Assembly (NCBI RefSeq): GCF_014207705.1
Contig: NZ_JACHIU010000001.1
Location: forward strand, 4,952,501-5,016,500
DNA: 64,000 bases
Source of the DNA: Sphaerisporangium rubeum
GTDB taxonomy: Bacteria; Actinomycetota; Actinomycetes; Streptosporangiales; Streptosporangiaceae
Direction of reading: 5' to 3'
The first letter of the stretch is position 1. Every line of letters begins with the position of its first letter. Below the pieces are notes generated by a model, which had not been told where the DNA came from, did no database searches, and worked only from the letters and a program-made list of their open reading frames with translations. Positions 8,432-17,553 of the stretch are shown here, piece by piece. A program made the position numbers and the translations under genes.

Positions 8432-11284
8432 TCACAGGAGATTGAGTTCTGTGGCTCTGGTTACGGCGGCGCGGCGGGTTCTCACTTCTAGTTTGGTGAA
8501 GATGTGTTTGGTGTGGGTGCGGAGGGTGTTGACCGAGACGTACAGGTGGCGGGCCATCTCGGGGCCGGTCAGGTCGGTCGCCAGGAGGCGGAGGACTTCC
8601 CGTTCGCGGTCGGTCAATTCTTCGGTGGTGGCCGGTGAGGTGGTGGTGACCGGTGGTGTCTCTGTGGCCGGGGTCAGCAGGTGAGCGGCGTAGGCGGTGG
8701 GCTCGGCGGTCGGTCGTTCTTCGGTGAGGGTGCGGAGGAGGTGTTCCATGGGGGTGCCTTCGTCCAGGAACAAGCGGCGGTAGCCGGCGGGGGTGGCGGC
8801 GGTGAGGGCTGTCTCCAGGTCGTCGAGTGCGGTGGTCGTGTCGCCGGTGGCGGCGTGGGTCAGTGCGCGGAGCATGTGGGACTCGATGACGCCGCCGATG
8901 CGGCCGGTGGTCGCCGCGGCGGTGGCGATGCGGGTCAGGGTGGATGTCGCCTCGGCCAGGTTCACGGCGGTGCCGTGGCGGTGCTCGGCGAGGAGCAGGC
9001 GGACGAGCGTGAGCTGGTCGTGCTCGTGCAGGTAGGCCGGTGGGTCGTTCAAGGTCACACCGGTGGTGCGCAGCCAGTCGGCGGCGGCCGCCAGGTCGCC
9101 TCGGGCCGCGTGGAGAGCCGCCTTGGTGGCGGCGATGGAGCGCAGGTCGGGGAAGAAGCCCGGCTGGTACGCGGCCTCGGCGTGGTCGAGCATCGTCAGA
9201 GCGCCGTCGAGGTCGCCGCGTGCGCGCAGGACCGCGGCCATGGTTCTGTACCAGCGGTGACGGTTCTCCGGCAAGGACGCGGCGTCGCCGAGGCGTCGTG
9301 CCGTGTCCAGGTGGACGGTGGCCGCGTCGAGGTCGCCTTGTTCGCGCAGGACGTCGGCGAGGCCGACGTGCAGGTCGCCGGTGGTGGAGAGCGGAACGGG
9401 GTGCCTCGCGGCGGCGGCCAGGGCTTGTTCGTACAGGCGGCGGGCCTCGTCGGGACGGCCGCGGCCGAACCACATGTCGGCGAGGACGACGGTCGCGCCG
9501 AGTCCGTCGGCGACGTTGCCGGCGGCGTGGAGGGAGGCGGCGGCGTCGCCGAACGTGTCCACGGCGGTGGTCAGGTCGCCGGCGGCCCAGGCCGCCATGC
9601 CGAGGAATCCGGAGGCCGCGCCACGCGTGAAATGGTCATCTGGCGTGGTGAGGTCCAAGGCGTGGCGAGCATGGATGGTGGTGCCGTCGACGTCGCCGCG
9701 GGCCTGGGCCACCGAGGCGCGGTAGACGGCGATCATCGCGGGTAGCCGGCGCAGCTCCTGGTCACGGGCCTCGGCCGCGTCGGCGAGCCAGGCACGCAAT
9801 TCGCCGGGGATGTCATGGGTGCGGCCGGGTGGTGTCTCGCCGGCCTCGAGGGACGGTTCGGTACTGCCCGGGGACATACCGGCGACATCGCGGGATGTCT
9901 CGGTGTCACCGGGTGCCGTGTCGGCGGTGCCGCGTGCCGTGCCGGAGGTGCCGCGTGGCGTGCCGGTGGCGGCGTTGAGCCAGGTCTCCACGCCGTCGAG
10001 GTCGCCTTCGGCGAGCAGGGTCCAGGCGGTGAATGTGGCGAGGAGTGGACGGCGGCGGATGACGGGGTGCGGGATGGCGTGTACGTAGGCGCGTGCGGTG
10101 TCGTCGCGGCGTTCTCTGCGTAGTTCGGGGAGGATGAGTTCGACCAGGTCGGCGGTGCGTTCGAGGTCGCCGGCGGCCATGGCGTGGGTGATGGCGTCCG
10201 GCAGTGAGCCGTGTTCGGCGTGCCAGCGGCAGGCGGCGGCGTGCAGTTCGGTGACTCGTTCCGGCCGGGTGGACTGGAGGCGGGCTCGGAGCGCGTCGGC
10301 GAACAGGTGGTGGTAGCGGTACCGGTCGCGGCGGTCGTCGAGCGGCACGACGAAGACGTTGTCGCGTTCGAGCGCCTCCAGCGTCGCCTGTGCGCCGGCT
10401 TGTCCGGTCACCGCCTCGCACAGTGACGCGTTCATCGCGTGCAGGACCGAGGTGTCGAGGAGGAACCGGCGTACCTCGTCACGTTGGCGGTCGAGGACCT
10501 CCTCCACCAGGTAGTCGAGGACGAACCGGTGGCTGCCGGCGAAGTCCCCGACGAACGCCGCGACGTCGTCCCGTCCACGCATCGACAACGCCGCCAGTTG
10601 GAGCCCGGCGGCCCAGCCTTCGGTCCGTTGGTCCAGCGTGCCGACGTCGGTGTCGCTGAGAGCGAGGCCCATCACGTCGTTGAGGAGCGTCCCCGCCTCG
10701 TCCGGGGTGAACCTCAGGTCCGCGGCCCGCAGTTCGACGAGCCCGCCGCGGCTCCGGAGCCGCGCCAGCGGCAGTGGCGGGTCGGAGCGGGTCGTGACGG
10801 CGACGCGGATGTGCCGGGGCAGGTGGTCGAGCAGGAAGCCGAGTGCCTCGTGGACGGGCCGCGCGGTGATCTCGTGGTAGTCGTCCAGCGCGAGAACGGT
10901 CGGTTCCGCCATCGCGTCGAGGTCGTTGACGAGGCTGGTGAGCACGATCTGGCCGGCGAGGTCGCCACCCGCGTCCAGCACGGTCCCGGCGTCCCTGCCG
11001 ACTCCGGGGTTCGTGGTACGGAACGCGGCGACGACGTGGGCCAGGAATCGCCTGAGGTCGTTGTCACCGGCGTCGAGCGATACCCAGGCGACCTGCCACG
11101 CGGTCCCGGCCTGTGCGAGCCATTGACTCAGGAGCGTGGTCTTGCCGAAGCCGGCCGGTGCGGAGATCAGGACGAGCCGGGCCGGGGTGTGCTCGGCGGC
11201 GGCCAGGCGATCGTGGAGGCGGAGGCGGGCCACGAGACCGGGACGCGGTTCGGGGACGTGGAGTTTCGTGGCCAGCACTGGCAT
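8432..11284 (-). CDS. MalT-type LuxR-family transcriptional regulator (LAL/STAND ATPase)
   Basis: A 950-residue regulator. Residues 1-30 match the usual LAL N-terminus ([19 protein letters not shown]). A P-loop [11 protein letters not shown] sits near residue 42 and a Walker B-like LALDDYHEI near 142. A long TPR-like region follows, then a C-terminal LuxR helix-turn-helix ([13 protein letters not shown] ... [16 protein letters not shown]). The length and order match MalT relatives, which activate transcription on binding a small inducer in the TPR part. A low-complexity insert ([14 protein letters not shown] and following, about residues 440-490, DNA 9821-9975) interrupts the TPR region. The minus-strand TATCGT lies six bases before the ATG, consistent with a leaderless transcript. 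The gene directly downstream on the same strand is the membrane operon with the palindrome array. Confidence 0.9.
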   Translation of the reverse strand: MPVLATKLHVPEPRPGLVARLRLHDRLAAAEHTPARLVLISAPAGFGKTTLLSQWLAQAGTAWQVAWVSLDAGDNDLRRFLAHVVAAFRTTNPGVGRDAGTVLDAGGDLAGQIVLTSLVNDLDAMAEPTVLALDDYHEITARPVHEALGFLLDHLPRHIRVAVTTRSDPPLPLARLRSRGGLVELRAADLRFTPDEAGTLLNDVMGLALSDTDVGTLDQRTEGWAAGLQLAALSMRGRDDVAAFVGDFAGSHRFVLDYLVEEVLDRQRDEVRRFLLDTSVLHAMNASLCEAVTGQAGAQATLEALERDNVFVVPLDDRRDRYRYHHLFADALRARLQSTRPERVTELHAAACRWHAEHGSLPDAITHAMAAGDLERTADLVELILPELRRERRDDTARAYVHAIPHPVIRRRPLLATFTAWTLLAEGDLDGVETWLNAATGTPRGTSGTARGTADTAPGDTETSRDVAGMSPGSTEPSLEAGETPPGRTHDIPGELRAWLADAAEARDQELRRLPAMIAVYRASVAQARGDVDGTTIHARHALDLTTPDDHFTRGAASGFLGMAAWAAGDLTTAVDTFGDAAASLHAAGNVADGLGATVVLADMWFGRGRPDEARRLYEQALAAAARHPVPLSTTGDLHVGLADVLREQGDLDAATVHLDTARRLGDAASLPENRHRWYRTMAAVLRARGDLDGALTMLDHAEAAYQPGFFPDLRSIAATKAALHAARGDLAAAADWLRTTGVTLNDPPAYLHEHDQLTLVRLLLAEHRHGTAVNLAEATSTLTRIATAAATTGRIGGVIESHMLRALTHAATGDTTTALDDLETALTAATPAGYRRLFLDEGTPMEHLLRTLTEERPTAEPTAYAAHLLTPATETPPVTTTSPATTEELTDREREVLRLLATDLTGPEMARHLYVSVNTLRTHTKHIFTKLEVRTRRAAVTRATELNLL

Positions 11285-11363
11285 GCCTCGACGATAGACC
11301 AGAGGATCCCGCCTGAAGTAGGCCGCGACCTGGGCCGGAGCCGCCGGGTGCGGGGTGGGTCGT

Positions 11364-11702
11364 TCAGGTGGCGCGTCGCGTCAGCAGGTGCGCGCGGAGG
11401 CGGTTGAGCCGGGGCATGAGGCCGTAGATGACGATCGGCACGGCGATGGTCGCGAGGACGAAGGTCCGCAGGACGGTGCCGGTGCCGGTCAGCCACGGCC
11501 CGAGGGTCAGGTTGAGGACGGTGAGGGTCGGGAAGACCGCGATCCAGATCATGAGCGCGAGCTGATGCCGTCCGGGTGGGCCCACCGGCTTCCGCGCGGT
11601 GTCGGGGGACCGGGGTGGGCCCATCGGCTTCCGCGTGTCCTCGGGGGGCCCATCTGGGCCCATCGGCTTCCGCGGGCTCTCCGGCGAGGGTCGGTGTGAC
11701 AT
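11364..11702 (-). CDS. Small two-TM membrane protein with proline-rich repeat N-terminus
   Basis: A 112-residue protein. The first 45 residues are a disordered stretch with three copies of a RKPMGPP-like unit. The rest holds two hydrophobic segments ([18 protein letters not shown] and [20 protein letters not shown]) and a basic tail. The two-helix part resembles the membrane tail found after the monooxygenase domain in some actinomycete antibiotic-biosynthesis-monooxygenase-like proteins; here it stands alone. The ATG at 11702 has GAGAGGAAA seven bases upstream. It lies 32 bp downstream of the flavoenzyme gene on the same strand and is probably co-transcribed with it. Function unknown. Confidence 0.75.
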   Translation of the reverse strand: MSHRPSPESPRKPMGPDGPPEDTRKPMGPPRSPDTARKPVGPPGRHQLALMIWIAVFPTLTVLNLTLGPWLTGTGTVLRTFVLATIAVPIVIYGLMPRLNRLRAHLLTRRAT

Positions 11703-11734
11703 GACGGGTTTCCTCTCGTGGGTAGGGGGCTGTG

Positions 11735-12661
11735 TCAGTGTTCGTCGCGGTGTGCGCGGACGGCGTCGTGTACGTCCTCGTCGACGAGGTCGGCGTTGAC
11801 GGCGACGGCGGCGGCCGAGCCCTCGCCTGCGGCGGTGATGACCTGAGCGCGCGGGTTGCGGACGTTGCCCGCGGCCCAGACGCCGGGAACGGTGGTCCGG
11901 CCGGTGGCGTCGGTGACGACCCAGCCGGTGGCGTCGATGTCGCAGCCGAGTGTGAGGAACAGGCTGTTGTCCGGCGCGAAGCGCGGCGGCACGAAGACGA
12001 CGTCCCTGCCGACGATCCGGCCGTCGGTGAGCGCGACGCCGCGCAACGTGTCGTCCTCGACGACCACCCGTGCGACGTGTCCCTCGACGACGCCGACGGC
12101 GCGTGCGGCCAGTTGCTCGCGCTCGTCCTCGGTCAGGCTCGCGGGAGGAGCGAACAGGACGACGTCGTCCGACCACTGGCGCACGATCTGCGCGTAGCGG
12201 ACCGCTTCCTGCGACCAGCCGAGCACGCCGAACGCCTGACCTCGGACCTCGTAGCCGTGGCAGTACGGACAATGCAGGACGTCGCGGGCCCAGCGCTCGC
12301 GCAGCCCTTCGACGTCCGGCAGTTCGTCGCGCAGGCCGGTCGCGACCAGGACACGGCGCGCGCGGACGGTGACACCGTCGCTCAGTTCGATCTCGAACCC
12401 CGCGCCGGTCCGCCGCGCGCTCGCCACTTGTCCGTCGACGACGTCTCCGCCGTAGTCCTTGACCTCCCGCCGGCCTTCGGCCAGCAGTTCGCCTGGCGGT
12501 GTCCCGTCGCGGGACAGGAATCCGTGCATATGTGTCGCCGGCGCGTTCCGAGGCGCTCCGGCGTCCACCACGAGCACGTGGCGCCGGGCCCGGGAGAGGA
12601 CCAGCGCCGCGGACAGTCCGGCGGCTCCGCCGCCGATCACCACTGCGTCGTATCGATTCAT
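11735..12661 (-). CDS. Thioredoxin-reductase-like FAD/NAD(P)-dependent oxidoreductase
   Basis: A 308-residue flavoprotein. The FAD-binding GGGAAGLSAAL is at residues 10-20, the redox-active pair CPYC (followed by HGYEV) near 130, an NADP-type glycine region (GVLGWSQEAV) near 145, and the C-terminal FAD motif with GVWAAGNV. This is the compact TrxB-like class; such proteins often reduce disulfides or small thiol substrates rather than thioredoxin itself. I placed the start at ATG 12661, since the frame extends upstream into the divergent promoter region without homology. It is divergently transcribed from an XRE-cupin regulator 80 bp away, a common pairing suggesting direct control of this gene by that regulator. 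Confidence 0.88.
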   Translation of the reverse strand: MNRYDAVVIGGGAAGLSAALVLSRARRHVLVVDAGAPRNAPATHMHGFLSRDGTPPGELLAEGRREVKDYGGDVVDGQVASARRTGAGFEIELSDGVTVRARRVLVATGLRDELPDVEGLRERWARDVLHCPYCHGYEVRGQAFGVLGWSQEAVRYAQIVRQWSDDVVLFAPPASLTEDEREQLAARAVGVVEGHVARVVVEDDTLRGVALTDGRIVGRDVVFVPPRFAPDNSLFLTLGCDIDATGWVVTDATGRTTVPGVWAAGNVRNPRAQVITAAGEGSAAAVAVNADLVDEDVHDAVRAHRDEH

Positions 12662-12694
12662 GTCCACCAGGGTGCGGGGAGGTCTCCAGCAGAG

Positions 12695-12708
12695 GCAACG
12701 AATGTTGC
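12695..12708. promoter_or_regulatory. Inverted repeat in divergent promoter region (putative operator)
   Basis: GCAAC-GAAT-GTTGC forms a 5-bp inverted repeat midway between the flavoenzyme start (12661, minus) and the XRE-cupin start (12741, plus). Position and symmetry suit the operator of the divergently encoded regulator. Short arms make this tentative. Confidence 0.35.
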
Positions 12709-12740
12709 TGTTTCCGGGAAATGTGCCGACCATGGGGGTC

Positions 12741-13346
12741 ATGAGCGTCCATCAGCAGCCCATCGCCGACGCGCTCACCCAGGTGGGGCCGCGGCTGCAG
12801 ACGCTGCGCAAGCAGCGCGGCATCACCCTCACCGCGCTCGCCGCGGCGACCGGCATCTCCAAGAGCACCCTGTCGAGGCTGGAGACCGGCCTGCGCCGGC
12901 CCAGTCTCGAACTGCTCCTGCCGCTGGCGCAGGTCTACCAGGTCCCTTTGGACGACCTGGTCGGCGCACCGGAGGTCGGCGATCCACGCATCCGGCTCAA
13001 ACCCCGGCAGATCAACGGCCGCACGGTCCTGCCGCTGACCCGGCCCGGCGGTATCCAGGCATGGAAGATCGTCATCCCGCGGTCGCAGTCCACCCCGCGT
13101 CCGCGCGCACACGACGGCTTCGAATGGCTCTACGTGTTGTCCGGACGGATGCGGCTGGTCCTCGGCGAGCAGGACCTGGTGCTCGGCGTCGGCGAGGCCG
13201 CGCAGTTCGACACCCAGGTGCCGCACTGGTTCGGGAGCACCGGTGAGGGTCCGGCGGAGGTGCTCAGCATCTTCGACCGTCCAGGCGAGCGCATGCTGCT
13301 CCGCGCGACGGATGGACGTCCTTCGACCGACCTGGAGACCAGATAG
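12741..13346 (+). CDS. XRE-family regulator with C-terminal cupin domain
   Basis: A 201-residue protein. The helix-turn-helix spans about residues 14-68 (LRKQRGITLTALAAATGISKS, STLSRLETGLRRPSLELL) and a cupin fold about 105-185 (HDGFEWLYVLSGRMRLVLGE, GEAAQFDTQVPHWF). This HTH-cupin layout is typical of regulators that sense small metabolites and repress or activate an adjacent gene. An alternative ATG lies three codons upstream at 12732; neither has a strong ribosome site, and the short leader suggests weak or leaderless translation. It is divergent from the thioredoxin-reductase-like gene, its probable target. Confidence 0.88.
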   Translation: MSVHQQPIADALTQVGPRLQTLRKQRGITLTALAAATGISKSTLSRLETGLRRPSLELLLPLAQVYQVPLDDLVGAPEVGDPRIRLKPRQINGRTVLPLTRPGGIQAWKIVIPRSQSTPRPRAHDGFEWLYVLSGRMRLVLGEQDLVLGVGEAAQFDTQVPHWFGSTGEGPAEVLSIFDRPGERMLLRATDGRPSTDLETR

Positions 13347-13416
13347 TTACTTGTGCATCGAGTTCACATATGCTGTTCTGGAGAAGCACATCAGCTCTCA
13401 TGGAAGGACGCGTATC

Positions 13417-13956
13417 GTGAGCACCCCCGTCACGGCTCTGCACGAGTTCCGCACGCGGACATCGCGGAGCAGCCGCCGTTCACGTCAGGTGGAGCACAAG
13501 GAGTCGCTGCGGCGCGGCCGGGCCATGCATCTGATCGACATCGAGAACCTCGTGGGATCGACGCGGCCCACGACGTGTGAGGTCGAGGAGATCATGGTGG
13601 TCTACGAGACGCTCGTCCCCATAGGAGCGAGGGACCAGTACGTCGTGGCGGTGAACCACAACGCGCTCCTGGCGGCCGGGATCGCGTTCCGCGGGGTGCG
13701 ACTGCTCGCGCGGTCCGGGCCGGACGGCGCCGATCGCGCGCTGGTCGAGGCGGCGTACGACGACCGGATCGACCGGCGGTTCGAGCGGGTGGTGATCGGG
13801 TCGGGCGACGGGTACTTCACCGGACTCGCCGCGTGGCTCGGAGAGGCCGGCCGGCAGGTGACGGTGGTCTCTCGGGCCAAGTCGCTGAGCCGGCATCTCG
13901 CGGCCGCGGTGCCGGACGTCATCCGGCTGGAACCGCCGGCGCCGCACGCCGCCTGA
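13417..13956 (+). CDS. NYN-domain (PIN-like) protein
   Basis: A 179-residue protein. After a 36-residue basic leader, MHLIDIENLVGS begins a NYN/PIN-like fold. Acidic residues are positioned as in the family: the D and E of IDIEN, D of GPDGAD, D of SGDGYF. A C-terminal Rossmann strand follows (GRQVTVVSRAKS). NYN proteins are predicted metal-dependent RNases; short actinomycete forms like this are widespread but poorly studied. I chose GTG 13417 because AAGGA lies about nine bases upstream; the internal ATG at MHLID would be a shorter alternative. It ends at a strong bidirectional terminator and faces the secreted-protein gene. Confidence 0.8.
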   Translation: MSTPVTALHEFRTRTSRSSRRSRQVEHKESLRRGRAMHLIDIENLVGSTRPTTCEVEEIMVVYETLVPIGARDQYVVAVNHNALLAAGIAFRGVRLLARSGPDGADRALVEAAYDDRIDRRFERVVIGSGDGYFTGLAAWLGEAGRQVTVVSRAKSLSRHLAAAVPDVIRLEPPAPHAA

Positions 13957-13965
13957 TCAGCTCGC

Positions 13966-13994
13966 GCGGGTGCCGCCTTGGAGGCGGCACCCGC
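13966..13994. terminator. Perfect 12-bp hairpin between convergent genes
   Basis: Arms 13966-13977 (GCGGGTGCCGCC) and 13983-13994 are perfect complements with loop TTGGA, followed by TTTCCC. It sits between the stops of the NYN gene and the convergent secreted-protein gene, so it can end transcription in both directions. Confidence 0.8.
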
Positions 13995-14029
13995 TTTCCC
14001 GTTCACGCGCCTTGTGGACCGAGTTCGCG

Positions 14030-14458
14030 TCAGATGGGAATCGAGGCCGTCGCCGAGAGGTAGCCGTTGACCTCGACCCAGAAGTAGTTGCCCGAGCTCG
14101 ACCGGCTGACGGTCTTGTTGGGATTGTTGTAGCAGCCGGTGGACGTCACAGACTGGCCGCCACTCGTGTATGTCTTCAGGCCGATGTTGTCGCACTTGGC
14201 GTCGTAGGCGTAGATGACGACATTGGACCCCGAGAGAGTCGTCCGGCCGTACGAAAGGTAGCTGCCGACGCAGTTCGAGCCCGAGTAGGCGTAGATCGTG
14301 GCGTAGGTCGTCTCGTAGGACCTCTTGAAGCTGTACGGGCCGTTGTTGGTGCAGATATCGGCGGACGCGGACGCGGACGCAGGCGTCGCGACGGTGAGCG
14401 TCGCACAGGCCGCCGCCGAAACCAGGAGAGAGGTGACCAAATTTCTGAATGTACGCAT
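14030..14458 (-). CDS. Small secreted protein, unknown family
   Basis: A 142-residue precursor with a clear Sec signal peptide (MRTFRNLVTSLLVSAAACATL ending near an ASA site around residue 33). The mature part of about 110 residues is rich in Tyr, Ser and Asn and has four cysteines (CTNN, NCVG, KCDN, GCYNN), probably forming two disulfides. Repeated short beta-strand-like segments suggest a beta-sandwich or crystallin-like fold. I do not recognise the family. The ATG at 14458 has GAAGGAAG about six bases upstream. It is convergent with the NYN gene, separated by a hairpin terminator. Confidence 0.75.
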   Translation of the reverse strand: MRTFRNLVTSLLVSAAACATLTVATPASASASADICTNNGPYSFKRSYETTYATIYAYSGSNCVGSYLSYGRTTLSGSNVVIYAYDAKCDNIGLKTYTSGGQSVTSTGCYNNPNKTVSRSSSGNYFWVEVNGYLSATASIPI

Positions 14459-14721
14459 GGATTCTTCCTTCACGACGGGGATCGTCAGAATCGCCTCTGC
14501 TGTTCGTCGAAGTCCGGACCCGCAGAGCCGTAGGAAAAAGGAACCATGGACAGCCCGGCGGCCCTTGCGTGTCCGCGTCGCGTTCTTGCCTGTCCGTGCT
14601 CGGCAGGAAGGCCCCGGCCCGGGGACCGGTGACATCGAGCGGCGCGGTCCGTGTATTTGTTACACGTGTGAGGTGGCCGTGATTCCGAGATGTGGGGGTC
14701 TAGGCTACGGTTTGCTTGCGG

Positions 14722-16662
14722 GTGAGCAAGGGCCGGCGTGGGTGTGCCGGGAGAGATGAGCGGGAGGCCGTCATCAGCGGAGACGAGGCGACGGTCAGTT
14801 CGGCTGACATCGCGCGGATGGCGGGGGTGGGACGGGCCGCGGTGAGCAACTGGCGGCGGCGGTACGAGGATTTTCCCGAGCCGGTGGGAGGGACGGCGAC
14901 CAGCCCGGCGTTCTCGCTGCGTGCGGTGGAGCGGTGGTTGCTGCGGCAGGGGAAGGTCGAGGAGCTGCCGTTGCGTGAGCGGGTGTGGCAGCAGGTCAGG
15001 ATGGCGGGGGACGATCCGCGGCTCGGGGATGTGGTGGCGGAGGCCACCGAGTTGCTGCGGGGTCAGGGGAAGCCGCGGTCGGTGCCGCGGCGGGCCTGGG
15101 GGCTGATGCGGGAGTTCGCGCAGGAGGCCGGTGCGGCGGAGGTGGTGCGGTTCCTGCTGGAGCGGTTCGCCGACGTGCAGTCGCGGCGGCTCGGGGAGAC
15201 ACCGGGTGAGGTGGCGGGGTTCATGGTGCGGCTGGCGGTTCCGGGGCCGGGGACACCCATGGAGCCGGGGTCAGGGACGCCGATGGAGTCGGGGTCGATG
15301 ACGTTGATGGATCCGGCGTGCGGGCTGGGGGGTTTGCTGGCGGCGGCCGGTGGGGTGGGGCGGGTTTATGGACAGGAGCAGGAGGAGGCGCTGGCTCGGC
15401 TGGCGCGTGCTCGGCTGGAGCTGGCGGGGGTTGATGGGGAGGTACGCACCGGGGACTCGCTGCGGGAGGACGCCTGGGCCGGGGTGAGGGTGGACGCGGT
15501 GGTGTGTCATCCGCCGTTCAACGAGCGCAACTGGGGGTACGAGGAGCTGGCGAGCGATCCGCGCTGGGAGTACGGGTTGCCGCCGAAGTCGGAGTCGGAG
15601 CTGGCCTGGGTGCAGCATGCGCTGGCGAAGCTGCGGCCGGGGGGGCTCGCGGTGGTGCTGATGCCTGAGGTGGCGGCGAACCGGCGGTCGGGCCGCAGGA
15701 TACGGCGCAATCTGCTGCGGCGTGGCGCGGTGCAGGCGGTGATCGGGTTGCCGCCGGGGATGGCGCCGGGGACGGGGCTGCCGGTTCATGTGTGGGTGCT
15801 GCGCAGGCCGGAGCGGGACGACCGCACGCCGTCCAGTGTGCTGATGGCGGTCGCCGGGCCGGCGACGTTCGACGCGGTCGTGCGGCGGTGGCGCGAGTTC
15901 CAGGGTGATCCGGACGCGGTGGCGGACGTGCCGGGTGAGAGCCGCGCGGTGCCGATCATCGATCTGGTCGACGAGGATGTCGACATCAGTCCGGCGCGGC
16001 ACGTGGGGGCCGCGGGGCCGGAGGGGGGTGACTACGCCGGGGTGCGCGCGGCGTTCCTGAGCAGGCTCGACCGCCTGGCCTCGCTGGTGCCGGACGTGCC
16101 GCCTGGTCAGGCCCGCGATCTGCCGGCGGTGCCGCTGGCGGAGCTGGAGCGCACCGGCGCGCTGGCCGTGCACCAGTCCGGCCGGTACGACGTGGACGGC
16201 GAGGGTGAGCCGGTCCTGGAGGCCGCGCAGGTGTTCGGCGGCGGGCCCGCCGTGGGCCGCGCGCGGCCGGAGGGCCGTACGGTGATCGTGCGGGGGGACG
16301 TGGTGGTCGCGACCCGGGACCGCGAGGTCGCGACCCGGGTGGCCGAGGAGTCCGGGTCGCTGCTCGGGCCTCGGCTCACGTTGCTGCGGCCCGATCCCGA
16401 GCGCCTGGACCCGTACTTCCTGGCCGGGTTCCTGCGGGGTGTGCCGGTGAGCGCCGGCGGCACACAGTCGGGGGTGACGCGGTTCGACGCGCGGCGCGCG
16501 CAGGTGCCGCGCCTGCCGATCGAGGAGCAGCGCCGGTACGGCGAGGCGTGGCGCGCGCTTTCGGCGTTCGAGGACGAACTGCGGGACGCGGCGGCTCAGG
16601 GGCTGCTCGTGGCGGAGTCGGTGGCGCTCGGGCTGGCCTCCGGCACGCTCGGCCCTCCCTGA
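14722..16662 (+). CDS. Orphan N6-adenine DNA methylase-like protein: HTH + HsdM-like + HsdS-like fusion
   Basis: A protein of about 646 residues in three parts. Residues 10-70 form a helix-turn-helix (SSADIARMAGVGRAAVSNW). A methylase core at about 150-420 has motif I as DPACGLGGLL and motif IV as CHPPFNERNWG. A C-terminal region of about 200 residues (ending PRLPIEEQRRYGEAWRAL) resembles an HsdS target-recognition/conserved half. Type I methylases normally have N/D/S-PP-Y/F at motif IV; here the first residue is His, so activity is in doubt. There is no HsdR or separate HsdS nearby. The start is uncertain: GTG 14722 or TTG 14716; both lie just after a TAGGCT (14701-14706) -10-like element, suggesting a short-leader or leaderless mRNA. 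Residues just before motif I repeat a GTPME(P/S)GS unit. Confidence 0.8.
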   Translation: MSKGRRGCAGRDEREAVISGDEATVSSADIARMAGVGRAAVSNWRRRYEDFPEPVGGTATSPAFSLRAVERWLLRQGKVEELPLRERVWQQVRMAGDDPRLGDVVAEATELLRGQGKPRSVPRRAWGLMREFAQEAGAAEVVRFLLERFADVQSRRLGETPGEVAGFMVRLAVPGPGTPMEPGSGTPMESGSMTLMDPACGLGGLLAAAGGVGRVYGQEQEEALARLARARLELAGVDGEVRTGDSLREDAWAGVRVDAVVCHPPFNERNWGYEELASDPRWEYGLPPKSESELAWVQHALAKLRPGGLAVVLMPEVAANRRSGRRIRRNLLRRGAVQAVIGLPPGMAPGTGLPVHVWVLRRPERDDRTPSSVLMAVAGPATFDAVVRRWREFQGDPDAVADVPGESRAVPIIDLVDEDVDISPARHVGAAGPEGGDYAGVRAAFLSRLDRLASLVPDVPPGQARDLPAVPLAELERTGALAVHQSGRYDVDGEGEPVLEAAQVFGGGPAVGRARPEGRTVIVRGDVVVATRDREVATRVAEESGSLLGPRLTLLRPDPERLDPYFLAGFLRGVPVSAGGTQSGVTRFDARRAQVPRLPIEEQRRYGEAWRALSAFEDELRDAAAQGLLVAESVALGLASGTLGPP

Positions 16663-16667
16663 CCGGG

Positions 16668-16793
16668 ACCTCGATCACCAGACGGGTCCCCCGACGCGGA
16701 CCTCGATCGCCAGGCCGGGCCCGCGACCGAGACCTCGATCACCGAGTGGGCCTCCGACCGTGACCTCGATACCAGACGGACCCCCGGCCGGAA
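16668..16793. repeat. Four-copy tandem repeat, period 31-32 bp, downstream of the methylase gene
   Basis: GACCTCGAT recurs at 16668, 16699, 16731 and 16762, with flanking GGGTCCCCCGAC-type sequence conserved in part. The array begins right after the methylase stop. The 200 bp from 16663 to 16865 hold no supported gene. A short hairpin (TTGCC-GAT-GGCAA, 16816-16828) followed by CTTTT could be a weak terminator. Confidence 0.7.
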
Positions 16794-16865
16794 CCCTGCC
16801 GTTCTTTGCGAAGTTTTGCCGATGGCAAGGCTTTTCCGGTCCGAGGGCCCGTGCGGCACAGGTCC

Positions 16866-17258
16866 CTACCTGGGACAACGAGGGACGTCCCGGTGTGCGG
16901 CGAGGTGGCCGTCGCCGGGCCTTACGGCCGCCAGGGCTCCCATGTTGTCGATGAGCGACTGGATGCGGGCCGTCTGGGCCACGGCCGACGTGATCAGTTC
17001 GGGCCGGGCCGGCAGGGCTTTCAGCAGAGCGCGCAGGCCTTCGATGGAGTCACTCAGGTCGCACGTGACGCCGGAGGTGAGGCGGCGCCGGTGGCGTCTC
17101 AGCAGTTCCAGGCGTTCGGTGTCCTCGCTGACGCGGCCCATGATGTCGTCGACGAAGCCGCGCAGGCGCGCGAGTTCGGCGTCGCGCCAGGCGCGACCCG
17201 GCGGTCCGGGGAGTCGTGCGAAGGTGAACCGCGTCAGCCGGTCGATGGTCAGGTCCAC
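16866..17258 (-). CDS. DivIVA-like N-terminal-domain protein, hypothetical
   Basis: A protein of about 130 residues. The N-terminus (LTIDRLTRFTFARLP, then DAELARLRGFVDDIM) follows the DivIVA pattern, in which a short beta/loop segment precedes a helix with the spacing xVxxFLDxV. A long coiled-coil-prone helix follows (RVSEDTERLELLRRHRRRL), then a second helical stretch. DivIVA relatives bind curved membrane or scaffold growth proteins; that function is inference here. I prefer GTG 17258 because GGAAGGA lies eight bases upstream; an ATG three codons earlier (17267) directly abuts that site. It is divergent from the LuxR regulator at 17554 with 295 bp between. Confidence 0.6.
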   Translation of the reverse strand: MDLTIDRLTRFTFARLPGPPGRAWRDAELARLRGFVDDIMGRVSEDTERLELLRRHRRRLTSGVTCDLSDSIEGLRALLKALPARPELITSAVAQTARIQSLIDNMGALAAVRPGDGHLAAHRDVPRCPR

Positions 17259-17302
17259 TGTGGTCATCCTTCCCGGGGGGTGCTGCGAAGGGATGTGCCG
17301 CG

Positions 17303-17337
17303 TTGACGGCGCCTTGACGATGCCGTTGACGGTGCCG
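17303..17337. promoter_or_regulatory. Three phased TTGACG direct repeats (period 11-12 bp)
   Basis: TTGACG followed by a GCC(G) occurs at 17303, 17314 and 17326, about one helical turn apart, between the divergent DivIVA-like and LuxR genes. Heptamer-like direct repeats with 11-bp phasing are the usual architecture of SARP binding sites (known for ActII-ORF4/DnrI-type activators). A SARP is encoded at 20502. No specific regulator can be assigned. Confidence 0.4.
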
Positions 17338-17553
17338 TGAATTGGCCTTGCCTGGCAGCCGCCGTGGCGTCGGCCGTCCGGTGTCCGCTCTTGCCGTCGC
17401 GGTCCAAGGGCTTTGCCTTGTCAGTGGGAATGGACCGCTAGTTGAACGGTACGCAGCCGAGGCAGGGCCCGTATCGCACATCCGTGGGACATCTGGGTAC
17501 GCGCGACCGGGGGTGTGTGACAGCGGCGCGGGTCCAGATGGTGTCATGGAGTC

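Noticed and set aside
11364-13226. Long minus-strand open frame (about 620 codons) across the flavoenzyme and XRE genes
   Set aside because: It is antisense or out of frame to two clear genes and has Arg/Gly/Pro-rich shadow composition. Only its last 112 codons, after ATG 11702, are a real gene.
14662-14669. ACACGTGT palindrome upstream of the methylase gene as an operator
   Set aside because: An 8-bp palindrome alone occurs often by chance, and there is no supporting second site.
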